From NCBI GenBank assembly GCA_017469645.1, contig JAFUFY010000002.1, positions 1 to 33,074 of the forward strand: DNA of 33,074 bases. The letters run 5' to 3'. Below, one piece after another: positions 8,684-16,202 of the stretch (its first letter is position 1; each line of letters opens with the position of its first letter). The position numbers were made by a program, and so were the translations under genes. Under the pieces are notes generated by a model that was not told the DNA's origin, did no database searches, and worked only from the letters and a program-made list of their open reading frames with translations. Source of the DNA: Campylobacter sp. Its GTDB lineage: Bacteria > Campylobacterota > Campylobacteria > Campylobacterales > Campylobacteraceae.

Positions 8684-9898
8684 ATGAAAAAATCGCTTTT
8701 TGGATATGGACTAACTACAAAAGCAATCGCTAAAAGTGGCGGTTGGGACATTTATGATGATAAATTTAGCTCAAATTCGAAGGACGAATTTGGGAATAAT
8801 CTTTTAAATCCTAGCGAATTTAACGCAAATTTAAGTGAGCTTGAAATTCCAAGCCCCGGCTTTCCAAGAACTCATAATTTAATAAAAAATGCAAAAAATT
8901 TAATCAGCGAATATGATTATTTTGATGATTTTAACGGTGTTAAAATTTGGATAAGCGGAACTAACGGCAAAACAACCACCACGCAAATGACGCAGTTTTT
9001 GCTAGAAAATTATGGCTCAGCTATGGGCGGAAATGTCGGTGTGCCTTTGGCAAATTTGGACAAAAATGCCAAAATTTGGGTCTTAGAAACCAGTTCTTTT
9101 ACTATTCATTACACTAAATTTTCTAAGCCAGATATTTACATTTTACTTCCCATTACGCCAGATCACCTTAGTTGGCATGGCGATTTTAGCGAGTATGAAA
9201 AGGCAAAGTTAAAGCCTTTAAAAACTATGGGCGAAGGAAGCGTAGCTATCGTGCCAAAAGCGTATGAAAACACGCCTAGCCTTGCAAAAGTCATCGGCTA
9301 TGAAAATGAAGAAGATTTGGCTAAATTTTTTGGTTTGAATTTGAGTGAGATAAATTTTCAAGTACCTTTTTTGATGGACGCTGTTATGGCGCTTTGTGTG
9401 GAAAAAATTCTTTTTGATAAAGCTAATATTTCGCTTTTAAATAAATTTGTGATTGAAAATAATAAACTTGAAGAATTTAGCGATAAATTTGGGCGAATTT
9501 GGGTAAATGACACAAAGGCGACAAATTTAGACGCCGCAATTCAGGCACTTCGCCGTTACAAAGATAAAAAAATTCATATCATTTTAGGCGGAGATGATAA
9601 AGGAGTGGATTTAGAGCCACTTTTTAAGGAACTTTTAAATTTGCAAATTTGCGTTTATGCAATCGGCTCAAACACCCAAAAATTGATGAATTTATGCGAA
9701 AAATTTAATATAAATGCTGTTAAATGCGAATTTTTAAATGTTGCAGTAGAGAAAATTCATAAAAACTATGCAAATTCTAGTGATGAAATCGCGTTACTTA
9801 GTCCAGCCTGTGCTAGTTTGGATCAATTTAAATCTTACGCCGAGCGTGGCGATAAATTCAAAGAATATGTAACAAATTTATATAAAATTAATTTTTAA
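8684..9898 (+). CDS. murD: UDP-N-acetylmuramoylalanine--D-glutamate ligase
   Basis: A 404-residue cytoplasmic ATP-dependent Mur ligase that adds D-glutamate to UDP-MurNAc-L-Ala. The N-terminal domain is compact (MKKSLFGYGLTTKAIA). The central ATP-binding loop GTNGKTTTTQM lies near residues 91-101, the LETSSF motif near residue 131, PITPDHLSWHG near residue 160, and the C-terminal domain carries NDTKATNLDAA and GGDDKG. Total length is shorter than the E. coli enzyme (about 438), the usual state in Campylobacterota. It forms an operon with mraY. No strong hairpin terminator is visible after the stop. Confidence 0.95.
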   Translation: MKKSLFGYGLTTKAIAKSGGWDIYDDKFSSNSKDEFGNNLLNPSEFNANLSELEIPSPGFPRTHNLIKNAKNLISEYDYFDDFNGVKIWISGTNGKTTTTQMTQFLLENYGSAMGGNVGVPLANLDKNAKIWVLETSSFTIHYTKFSKPDIYILLPITPDHLSWHGDFSEYEKAKLKPLKTMGEGSVAIVPKAYENTPSLAKVIGYENEEDLAKFFGLNLSEINFQVPFLMDAVMALCVEKILFDKANISLLNKFVIENNKLEEFSDKFGRIWVNDTKATNLDAAIQALRRYKDKKIHIILGGDDKGVDLEPLFKELLNLQICVYAIGSNTQKLMNLCEKFNINAVKCEFLNVAVEKIHKNYANSSDEIALLSPACASLDQFKSYAERGDKFKEYVTNLYKINF

Positions 9899-10066
9899 TT
9901 TTTTGCTTAAAATTTAAAATGTAATTAGAAAGTTTTTAATTAGCTTAAATTCGTGTAAAATTGTTACATAATGATAACTAGTCCCATAAAAATCCTTAGT
10001 TTAATAGAAAATTTAAGGAAGTAATTGATAAAATCTTCGAGTATTAACTTTCTATTAGGAGTATGT

Positions 10067-13000
10067 ATGAGTAATGTTATGAAAACTATGGACGGCAACG
10101 AAGCTGCCGCTTATGTATCTTATGCTTTTACAGAAGTTGCGGGGATTTATCCTATTACGCCTAGTTCGCCTATGGCTGATTATACCGATGTTTGGGCAAG
10201 TCAAGGCAAAAAAAATCTTTTTGGAATGCCGGTTAAAGTTGTTGAAATGCAAAGTGAAGCAGGAGCTGCTGGAACGGTGCATGGCTCGCTTCAAGCAGGT
10301 GCGCTAACTACTACTTACACAGCTGCACAAGGTTTGCTTTTAAAAATTCCTAATATGTATAAAATCGCAGGACAAATGCTTCCAGGCGTTATCCATGTAG
10401 CGGCAAGGTCTTTGGCAGCACAAGCACTATCTATTTTTGGCGATCACCAAGATATTTATGCCTGTCGCCAAACAGGATTTGCGATTTTAGCAAGTGACAG
10501 CGTTCAAGAAGTTATGGATATAGGTGGAATCGCGCATTTAGCGGCGATTAAGGGTAGAATTCCGTTTTTACATTTCTTTGACGGATTTAGAACAAGCCAC
10601 GAGATCCAAAAAGTCGAAGTTATGGATTATGCTGAATTTGACAAGCTTTTAGATAGAAAAGCAGTGCAAGAGTTCAGAGATAACGCTATGAACCCTGAAA
10701 ATCCAAAAACAAGGGGAACAGCTCAAAACGATGATATTTATTTCCAAACAAGAGAATTAACAAATAAATTCTATGATGCAATGCCTGATATTGTTGCTGA
10801 TTATATGGAAAAAATATCAAAAGTTACAGGCAGAGAGTATAAACCATTTGTTTATTATGGTGCAAAAGATGCCGAAAAAATCATAGTAGCAATGGGTTCA
10901 GTAAATCAAGCGTTAGAAGAAACGGTTGATTACTTGGTAAGTAAAGGCGAAAAAGTGGGTATGGTAAAAGTTAAGCTTTATCGACCTTTCAGCTTGAAAC
11001 ATTTCTTTGCAGTTCTTCCAAAAAGCGTTAAAAAAATCGCAGTTTTGGATAGAACAAAAGAACCGGGTTCTATCGGCGAACCGCTATATCTAGATATAAA
11101 ATCAGCATTTTACGGCAAAGAAAATGCTCCTATTATCGTAGGCGGTAGATACGGTCTTAGCTCAAAAGATGTTGATCCTTCTCAATTAATCGCAGTATTT
11201 GAAAATTTAGATGAAAAAGAGCCAAAAAACGGCTTTACGGTTGGTATTAACGACGATGTAAGCTTTACATCACTACCTTTAAAACCAAAAATGTCATTGG
11301 CAAATGACGATGCGACCGAGTGTCTATTCTACGGACTTGGTGCCGATGGAACGGTCGGAGCAAATAAAAACTCTATCAAAATTATTGGCGATCACACTGA
11401 TTTCTACGCACAAGCCTATTTTGCTTACGATAGCAAAAAATCAGGCGGTTACACTAGAAGCCACTTGCGATTTAGCAAAAAACCGATTCGCTCGACTTAT
11501 CTAGTTTCAAATCCACACTTTGTGGCTTGTTCTGTTGCGGCTTACCTTGATATTTACGATGTTGTCGGCGGTATTAGAGAAAACGGAACTTTCTTATTAA
11601 ATTCAATCTGGGACGAAAAAGAAACAGTAGATCGAATTCCAAATAAAGTAAAAAGAATTTTAGCTCAAAGAAATGTAAATTTCTACATTTTAAACGCTAC
11701 AAAACTAGCACATGAAATCGGTCTTGGAAATCGTACAAACACGATTATGCAATCAGCTTTCTTTAAACTAGCAAAAATTATTCCGTTTGAAGAAGCGCAA
11801 GGTTATATGAAAGAATACGCTAAAAAAACTTACGGCAAAAAAGGCGATAAAATCGTTCAAATGAACTTTGATGCTATCGATCAAGGTGCCGATAAACTTG
11901 TAAAAGTTAGCGTTGATCCTGCATGGGCAAATTTAGCTGATGAAGTAAAAACTGAAACTTCAAAATATGTAGGAAGCGAATTTGTAGAAAAAATCGTTAA
12001 ACCTGTCAATGCAGCAAAAGGCGATGATTTGCCAGTTTCAGTATTTGTAGGACACGAAGACGGAAGCTGGGAAGCAGGAACAACACAATACGAAAAACGC
12101 GGTGTCGGCGTTATGGTTCCAAAATGGATAGAAGAAAATTGTATCCAATGTAATCAATGTGCATTTGTTTGTCCGCATGCTGTTATTAGACCATTTTTAC
12201 TTGATGAAAAAGATGAAGCAAACGCTCCTGCGAATTTAAAAGGACATTTGCTTGAAGCAAAAGGTAAAGAACTAACAGGTCTTAAATATAAAATTCAAGT
12301 AAGTGTCCTAGACTGCACAGGTTGCGAACTTTGTGCTAAAAATTGTCCGTCAAAAGAAAAATCTTTGGTAATGGTTCCACTTGGCGAAGAGCTTGATAAA
12401 GGCGAACAAGAAAACGCCGATTATTTGTTTAACAAAGTAAAATACAAAGATGATTTACTAGGCAAATCAAGCGTAAAAGGTCTTGGTTTTGCTAGACCAT
12501 ATTTTGAATTTAGCGGTGCTTGCCCTGGTTGTGGCGAAACTCCGTATGTAACTATGGTTTCAAGACTATTTGGTGATCACATGATTGTAGCAAATGCAAC
12601 AGGTTGTAGCTCGATTTACGGTGGTTCAGCTCCGTCTATGCCATATAGAAAAGATGAAAACGGAAACGGTATTGCTTGGGCAAATTCATTATTTGAAGAC
12701 AATGCTGAATTTGGTCTTGGTATGAAAGTGGCAACTGAAACAATTCGTCATAAAATCGTAGATATTATGTTAAATACAAGAGACGATGTTCCAAATGCAC
12801 TAAAAGCGCTTTATACAGATTGGATTGAAAATAAAAATGATAGCGAAAAATCAGCTGAGATTCGCAATAAACTAATCCCTGTATTACAAGAAAATAAAGA
12901 CGCAAAAGGTGTCAAAGAAATTTTAGAACTTCGCAGATATTTATCTAAAAAATCACAATGGATCATCGGTGGTGACGGCTGGGCGTATGACATCGGATAC

Positions 13001-13621
13001 GGTGGCTTAGATCATGTTTTAGCAAGTGGCGAAAATGTAAATGTTTTGGTGCTTGATACCGAAGTTTATTCTAACACAGGCGGTCAAAGCTCAAAATCAT
13101 CTCGCAAAGGTTCAATCGCTCAATTTACAGCAGCAGGTAAGGCTGTTCAAAAGAAAGATTTGGGACAAATTGCGATGACTTACGGAAATATTTTTGTAGC
13201 CCAAATTAACTCAAATGCAAATATGGCTGGTGCTATAAAAGCTATAATGGCAGCAGAAGCCTATGACGGACCAAGCCTTGTTGTTTGTTATAGCCCTTGT
13301 ATCGCTCATGGTATCAAAGGCGGTATGGCAGGATCTGGAAATCAAGCTGAGTTAGCGACAAAATGTGGTTATTGGCCGACTTATACATTTGATCCAAGTC
13401 TGATTAAAGAAGGCAAAAATCCGTTAAAAATAACTTCAAAAGAACCTGATTGGGATTCATATCAAGAGTTCTTGATGAACGAAGTTCGCTATAATGCACT
13501 TGTGAAAGTTAATCCTGAACATGCACAAGAACTTTATGAAGCAAACAAAGCAGACTCTAAACGACGCTATCGCCAACTAAAACGCATAGCAAATTCAGAT
13601 TTTAGCGACGAGCTAGAATAA
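10067..13621 (+). CDS. Pyruvate:ferredoxin/flavodoxin oxidoreductase, single-chain
   Basis: A 1184-residue fused enzyme (nifJ/por family) that decarboxylates pyruvate to acetyl-CoA with low-potential electron transfer. The open frame extends upstream to 10025, but I place the start at 10067: AGGAG at 10057-10061 is 5 bp before this ATG and the product then begins MSNVMKTMDGNEAAAY, as in relatives. Domains in order: substrate/CoA alpha region (GIYPITPSSPMADY, EMQSEAGAAGTVHG), gamma region, two 4Fe-4S motifs CIQCNQCAFVCP (about 690) and CTGCELCAKNCP (about 750), a further CPGCGE cluster site (about 820) and thiamine diphosphate binding (GDGWAYDIGYGG about 968; LDTEVYSNTGGQSS). The gene is monocistronic and ends in a hairpin terminator. 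It replaces pyruvate dehydrogenase in microaerophilic epsilonproteobacteria. Confidence 0.97.
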   Translation: MSNVMKTMDGNEAAAYVSYAFTEVAGIYPITPSSPMADYTDVWASQGKKNLFGMPVKVVEMQSEAGAAGTVHGSLQAGALTTTYTAAQGLLLKIPNMYKIAGQMLPGVIHVAARSLAAQALSIFGDHQDIYACRQTGFAILASDSVQEVMDIGGIAHLAAIKGRIPFLHFFDGFRTSHEIQKVEVMDYAEFDKLLDRKAVQEFRDNAMNPENPKTRGTAQNDDIYFQTRELTNKFYDAMPDIVADYMEKISKVTGREYKPFVYYGAKDAEKIIVAMGSVNQALEETVDYLVSKGEKVGMVKVKLYRPFSLKHFFAVLPKSVKKIAVLDRTKEPGSIGEPLYLDIKSAFYGKENAPIIVGGRYGLSSKDVDPSQLIAVFENLDEKEPKNGFTVGINDDVSFTSLPLKPKMSLANDDATECLFYGLGADGTVGANKNSIKIIGDHTDFYAQAYFAYDSKKSGGYTRSHLRFSKKPIRSTYLVSNPHFVACSVAAYLDIYDVVGGIRENGTFLLNSIWDEKETVDRIPNKVKRILAQRNVNFYILNATKLAHEIGLGNRTNTIMQSAFFKLAKIIPFEEAQGYMKEYAKKTYGKKGDKIVQMNFDAIDQGADKLVKVSVDPAWANLADEVKTETSKYVGSEFVEKIVKPVNAAKGDDLPVSVFVGHEDGSWEAGTTQYEKRGVGVMVPKWIEENCIQCNQCAFVCPHAVIRPFLLDEKDEANAPANLKGHLLEAKGKELTGLKYKIQVSVLDCTGCELCAKNCPSKEKSLVMVPLGEELDKGEQENADYLFNKVKYKDDLLGKSSVKGLGFARPYFEFSGACPGCGETPYVTMVSRLFGDHMIVANATGCSSIYGGSAPSMPYRKDENGNGIAWANSLFEDNAEFGLGMKVATETIRHKIVDIMLNTRDDVPNALKALYTDWIENKNDSEKSAEIRNKLIPVLQENKDAKGVKEILELRRYLSKKSQWIIGGDGWAYDIGYGGLDHVLASGENVNVLVLDTEVYSNTGGQSSKSSRKGSIAQFTAAGKAVQKKDLGQIAMTYGNIFVAQINSNANMAGAIKAIMAAEAYDGPSLVVCYSPCIAHGIKGGMAGSGNQAELATKCGYWPTYTFDPSLIKEGKNPLKITSKEPDWDSYQEFLMNEVRYNALVKVNPEHAQELYEANKADSKRRYRQLKRIANSDFSDELE

Positions 13622-13624
13622 TCA

Positions 13625-13652
13625 AATTTAGCCCGAATTTTCGGGCTAAATT
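13625..13652 (+). terminator. Intrinsic terminator of the pyruvate oxidoreductase gene
   Basis: A 13-bp perfect stem (AATTTAGCCCGAA / TTCGGGCTAAATT) with a two-base spacer starts 3 bp after the stop and is followed by CTTT. A near-identical hairpin follows fdxA at 15144. Confidence 0.8.
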
Positions 13653-13681
13653 CTTTAAATTTATAGATAAAATTATCAAAA

Positions 13682-13723
13682 TGCGTTGATTTAAATTTTA
13701 ATTTTAAAACTTAAATTAACGCA
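13682..13723 (-). terminator. Competing hairpin/terminator of the small basic ORF
   Basis: The 3' arm of the stop-codon hairpin can instead pair with a downstream segment. On the minus strand TGCGTTAATTTAA pairs with TTAAATCAACGCA, 12 of 13 positions, followed by TTTTGATAATTTT. The two hairpins are mutually exclusive because they share the GTGCGTTAA arm. The second looks like the actual intrinsic terminator. Confidence 0.6.
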
Positions 13724-13738
13724 CTTTTTGTGCGTTAA
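13716..13738 (-). promoter_or_regulatory. Hairpin overlapping the last codons and stop of the small basic ORF
   Basis: On the minus strand TTAACGCAC-AAAAA-GTGCGTTAA forms a 9-bp perfect stem with a 5-A loop. The 3' arm contains the final codons GTG CGT and the TAA stop. Transcript cleavage or termination in this stem would give an mRNA without a stop codon. Confidence 0.65.
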
Positions 13739-13844
13739 ATTCAGCCTTTGCCTTTTTGCGATTGTAAATTTTTTTAGATTTTACAACGCGACTTTTTAAT
13801 GAAATTTCACGGCGAAAATTCGCCAAAATCGCTCTATCTCGCAT
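13716..13844 (-). CDS. 42-residue highly basic protein, paralogue of 28104-28226; possible ArfA-like ribosome-rescue factor
   Basis: An ATG with a strong AGGAG ribosome site 7 bp upstream opens a 42-residue frame (MRDRAILANFRREISLKSRV, then VKSKKIYNRKKAKAEFNAQK and a final VR). Lys and Arg make up about 40% of residues. The second copy in this window keeps the frame: most substitutions are synonymous and the one indel is a multiple of three, so the ORF is under coding constraint. The order of features (RDxAI..., then RVVKxKK, Y, RKK) resembles the conserved part of alternative ribosome-rescue factor A (E. coli DNAIEAL...FRQRVEKNKKGKGSYMRK) without its GKG insert. The stop codon lies inside a hairpin, which also recalls arfA regulation. 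The gene is clear; the function is inference. Confidence 0.7.
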   Translation of the reverse strand: MRDRAILANFRREISLKSRVVKSKKIYNRKKAKAEFNAQKVR

Positions 13845-13929
13845 GATTTTGCTCCTTTCGTTTAATTTTTGGATTTTGATTTTACTACTAAAAATTAAAT
13901 TTAATTTTTAAATTTCTGTATTTAATTTA

Positions 13930-14028
13930 AATTTGAAAACCAAATGTCTGTTGATTTCACGCCGAATTCGCATAAGATAAAATTTGGTTGATCTATCAGT
14001 GCAAATTCGGCATAAAGCTAGTTTGTTT
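13930..14028 (+). repeat. Structured repeat family 1, copy A
   Basis: Reading on the plus strand: a 5' flank AAATTTGAAAACCAAATG shared exactly with copy B, then GATTTC, a left arm GCCGAATTCGCA (13961-13972), a core with AAATTTG, a right arm TGCAAATTCGGC (14000-14011) and the 3' flank AAAGCTAG. The arms are complementary at 11 of 12 positions but unlike the arms of copies B (21471) and C (26851). It lies 3' of ahpC, beyond that gene's terminator. This is the most diverged copy. Confidence 0.65.
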
Positions 14029-14053
14029 CAATTTATTTAAGAACATAAAAAAA

Positions 14054-14071
14054 GGAGAGCCGAAGCTCTCC
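14054..14071 (-). terminator. Intrinsic terminator of ahpC
   Basis: On the minus strand GGAGAGC-TTCG-GCTCTCC is a 7-bp GC-rich stem with a stable TTCG tetraloop, followed by a run of seven T. It is a textbook rho-independent terminator 33 bp after the ahpC stop. Confidence 0.93.
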
Positions 14072-14103
14072 AAAATTTCAAAGGGGGATTTTTAAATTAA
14101 GTA

Positions 14104-14700
14104 TTATAGTTTGCTTGAATTTTCAGAAAGATACTCAGCAACGCCTTTTGGATCTGCTTTCATACCTTTGTCGCCTTTGTTCCAACCAGCAGGGCAAACT
14201 TCGCCGTGTTCGTTTGTAAATAGCATTGTATCAACCATTCTAATCATTTCATCGATATTTCTGCCAAGTGGTAGGTCGTTGATTACTGCGTGGCGAACTG
14301 TGCCGTCTTTATCAAGCAAAAATGAACCGCGAAGCGCAACAGCGTTACCGAAAAGAACATCGAAATTTTTAGCGATGTCTTTTGTCATATCTGCAACAAG
14401 TGGGAATTTTACTTGACCGATACCACCTTGATTTACCGGAGTGTTTTTCCATGCAAGGTGAGTAAATTCGTTATCGCAGCTAACGCCGATAACTTCGATA
14501 CCGCGAGCTTTAAATTCGTCATATCTTTTGTCAAATGCAATAATTTCGCTTGGGCAAACGAAAGTAAAATCTTTTGGATAGAAAAATACTACCGCGCCTT
14601 TTTCGCCGATATTTTTGTAAAGATTGAAATCTTCAACTATTTGGTTGTTTCCTAATACAGCAGTTGCTGTAAAATCGATAGCTTTGTTAGTTACTATCAT
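14104..14700 (-). CDS. ahpC: Typical 2-Cys peroxiredoxin (alkyl hydroperoxide reductase AhpC)
   Basis: A 198-residue cytoplasmic peroxidase that reduces hydrogen peroxide, alkyl hydroperoxides and peroxynitrite. The peroxidatic cysteine is in FTFVCPSEI (Cys49) and the resolving cysteine in HGEVCPAGWNKG near residue 170. Length and both motifs match the AhpC/TsaA family of epsilonproteobacteria. No ahpF is adjacent; reducing power probably comes from thioredoxin. Ribosome site AAGGAG lies 7 bp upstream. The gene is divergent from fdxA, an arrangement also found in Campylobacter jejuni, and ends in its own strong terminator. Confidence 0.96.
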   Translation of the reverse strand: MIVTNKAIDFTATAVLGNNQIVEDFNLYKNIGEKGAVVFFYPKDFTFVCPSEIIAFDKRYDEFKARGIEVIGVSCDNEFTHLAWKNTPVNQGGIGQVKFPLVADMTKDIAKNFDVLFGNAVALRGSFLLDKDGTVRHAVINDLPLGRNIDEMIRMVDTMLFTNEHGEVCPAGWNKGDKGMKADPKGVAEYLSENSSKL

Positions 14701-14733
14701 TTTTTTCTCCTTATATTTTAAAATTATGGCGAA

Positions 14734-14739
14734 ATTATA
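14734..14739 (-). promoter_or_regulatory. -10 element of the ahpC promoter
   Basis: The minus strand reads GGTATAATTTCG, with TATAAT about 34 bp upstream of the ahpC ATG. No -35 is evident, and I could not identify a convincing PerR operator. Confidence 0.55.
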
Positions 14740-14858
14740 CCAAATTTAGTTTAAAAAAAGCTAAAAATTTTTAGATAATAAATTTTATTGATTAAATTTA
14801 TATAAATTTTAAGTTTGTTTTGGTATCATTTTGTATCTTTTTTGATAAGGAGAATATT

Positions 14859-15143
14859 ATGGCGGTTAAAATTACCGATATTTGTATAGCATGTGGTTCT
14901 TGCATAGATGAGTGTCCTGTTAGCGCGATCGTAGATGATAGCGATAACCCAATAGGAGAAGATACATATTATGTATATGCTGATAAATGTGTTGAGTGTG
15001 TAGGACACAACGACGAACCGGCATGTGCTAGTGCCTGTCCGACTGACGGCTGTATCGTATGGAGCGAAGTTGTTGCTGGACAACCAAGCAAAGCTGAAAT
15101 CGGTGCCGATCTAAGAAACGGCGATACACCGGTAATGGCATAA
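14859..15143 (+). CDS. fdxA: 2[4Fe-4S] ferredoxin FdxA
   Basis: A 94-residue low-potential electron carrier. The frame is open to 14820, but the start is placed at 14859 because AAGGAG (14847-14852) precedes it and the product then begins MAVKITDICIACGSC. Cluster ligands are C9, C12, C15, C19 and C44, C47, C56, C60, with an extra C65. The eight-residue spacer between C47 and C56 and the C-terminal extension are features of the Allochromatium-type (Alvin) ferredoxins. The likely partner in this window is the pyruvate oxidoreductase. In C. jejuni the gene is reported to be iron-induced and to contribute to aerotolerance, in line with its divergent pairing with ahpC. A hairpin terminator follows immediately. 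Confidence 0.93.
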   Translation: MAVKITDICIACGSCIDECPVSAIVDDSDNPIGEDTYYVYADKCVECVGHNDEPACASACPTDGCIVWSEVVAGQPSKAEIGADLRNGDTPVMA

Positions 15144-15171
15144 ATTTAAGCCCGAACTTTCGGGCTTAAAT
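15144..15171 (+). terminator. Intrinsic terminator of fdxA
   Basis: A 13-bp perfect stem (ATTTAAGCCCGAA / TTCGGGCTTAAAT) begins at the base after the stop codon, with AT-rich sequence after it. It separates fdxA from the ndk operon. Confidence 0.8.
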
Positions 15172-15191
15172 AAATTTTAACCTATTTTTGA

Positions 15192-15197
15192 TATAAT
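15192..15197 (+). promoter_or_regulatory. -10 element of the ndk-to-fabH operon promoter
   Basis: TTTTTGATATAATCAC contains a consensus TATAAT with a T-rich stretch upstream, located between the fdxA terminator and ndk, 46 bp before the ATG. Confidence 0.65.
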
Positions 15198-15243
15198 CAC
15201 ATTTCTGTAAAAATTTTCTATATAAATTCAAGGAGAATCCAAG

Positions 15244-15657
15244 ATGGAGCAAACACTATCTATAATTAAACCTGATGCCGTAAAAAAGGGCGTTATAGGC
15301 AAAATTATTAGTAGATTTGAAACTAACGGTTTAAGGATTGCAGCTGCAAAAAAAATGCAACTTAGCAGATATGATGCGGGAAAATTTTATGAAATTCATA
15401 AAGAAAGACCATTTTATAATGATTTAATCGATTTTATGACAAGCGGTCCTGTTGTGGTTATGGTGCTTGAAGGCGAAAATGCAGTTGCAAAAAATAGAGA
15501 ACTTATGGGCGCAACTGATCCTAAAAAAGCTGAAAAAGGCACTATTAGAGCTGATTTTGCAGAAAGTATCGACGCAAACGCTGTTCATGGAAGCGACAGC
15601 TTAGAAAATGCAAAAAATGAAATCGCATTTTTCTTTGCAAAAAGAGAAATTTGCTAA
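15244..15657 (+). CDS. ndk: Nucleoside diphosphate kinase
   Basis: A 137-residue cytoplasmic enzyme that transfers the gamma phosphate of ATP to nucleoside diphosphates. The active-site histidine is in NAVHGSDS (His115). The N-terminal [13 protein letters not shown] and the HKERPFY loop are standard. Ribosome site AAGGAG lies 8 bp upstream. It is the first gene of a compact operon with the DUF177 protein, rpmF, plsX and fabH; gene spacings are 17, 12, 3 and 7 bp. Confidence 0.97.
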   Translation: MEQTLSIIKPDAVKKGVIGKIISRFETNGLRIAAAKKMQLSRYDAGKFYEIHKERPFYNDLIDFMTSGPVVVMVLEGENAVAKNRELMGATDPKKAEKGTIRADFAESIDANAVHGSDSLENAKNEIAFFFAKREIC

Positions 15658-15674
15658 ATTTAAAGAGTTAAAAA

Positions 15675-16040
15675 ATGATAAATTTCCAAAAAATCTCAAA
15701 TTCGCCGATAGAATTTAATATAGAATCTGACGGCGTTAAATTTAGTGGAAATTTAACCAAAAAAAGTCTAAATTTGGTATCTTGTAAGGGAAAAATGCAA
15801 GGGGTTATTCCATATATTTGCGATCGTTGTGGAAATGATTTTGAGCTAGAAATTGATGAAGAAATCGATTTGCTTTTAAGCGACGGAATTTTTAAAGATG
15901 AAAATCAAGCAAATTTAGATATAATGGAATTTTTTAACGGTCAAATTGACCTTGATGAAATTTTACAAAGCGAACTAGAAGCCTACAAAAGCGATTATTT
16001 ATATTGTATGGCATGTAAAAATTATAAAGAAAATTTATAA
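15675..16040 (+). CDS. DUF177 / YceD-family protein
   Basis: A 121-residue cytoplasmic protein in the position, directly before rpmF, that the DUF177 (YceD) family occupies in most bacteria. Two cysteine pairs, CDRCG in the middle and CMACK near the C-terminus, could form a zinc site. An acidic helix (ELEIDEEIDLLLSDG) lies between. In other bacteria the family is connected with 23S rRNA or ribosome assembly. The function here is taken from the family and gene order, not from a catalytic motif. Confidence 0.85.
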   Translation: MINFQKISNSPIEFNIESDGVKFSGNLTKKSLNLVSCKGKMQGVIPYICDRCGNDFELEIDEEIDLLLSDGIFKDENQANLDIMEFFNGQIDLDEILQSELEAYKSDYLYCMACKNYKENL

Positions 16041-16052
16041 AGGAGTAGAAAA

Positions 16053-16199
16053 ATGGCAGTTCCAAAGAGAAGAGTGAGCAAAACTCGCGCAGCAAAGAGA
16101 AGAACTCACTATAAAGTAACTCTTCCGATTCCTGTTAAGGACAAAGACGGAAGCTGGAAAATTCCACATAGAATAAATAAAAATATAGGCGAATACTAA
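16053..16199 (+). CDS. rpmF: 50S ribosomal protein L32
   Basis: A 48-residue ribosomal protein starting [20 protein letters not shown] and ending [10 protein letters not shown]. The start follows AAAGGAG by 7 bp. It has the classic L32 N-terminus and a basic composition but lacks the four zinc-binding cysteines seen in some L32 proteins, so it is the Cys-minus type. It sits between the DUF177 gene and plsX, the conserved bacterial arrangement. Confidence 0.95.
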   Translation: MAVPKRRVSKTRAAKRRTHYKVTLPIPVKDKDGSWKIPHRINKNIGEY

Positions 16200-16202
16200 A
16201 AT

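Larger units (their letters stand above)
13678..13900. repeat. Copy 1 of a duplicated ~220-bp segment carrying a tiny gene
   Basis: This segment and 28066-28285 are roughly 85-90% identical by eye, in the same orientation and 14.4 kb apart. Both begin at AAAATGCGTTGATTTAAATT and end in the AT-rich stretch upstream of the small ORF (TGGATTTTGATTT). The duplication therefore spans putative promoter, ribosome site, ORF and 3' hairpins, i.e. a complete transcription unit on the minus strand. No flanking transposase or target-site duplication is evident. Confidence 0.85.

Noticed and set aside
10025..10066. Longer start for the pyruvate oxidoreductase
   Set aside because: The extra 14 residues lack a ribosome site and are not part of the conserved N-terminus; AGGAG sits just before the ATG at 10067.
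14701..14858. PerR or Fur operator between ahpC and fdxA
   Set aside because: AT-rich half-palindromes occur, but none is clear enough to separate from background.
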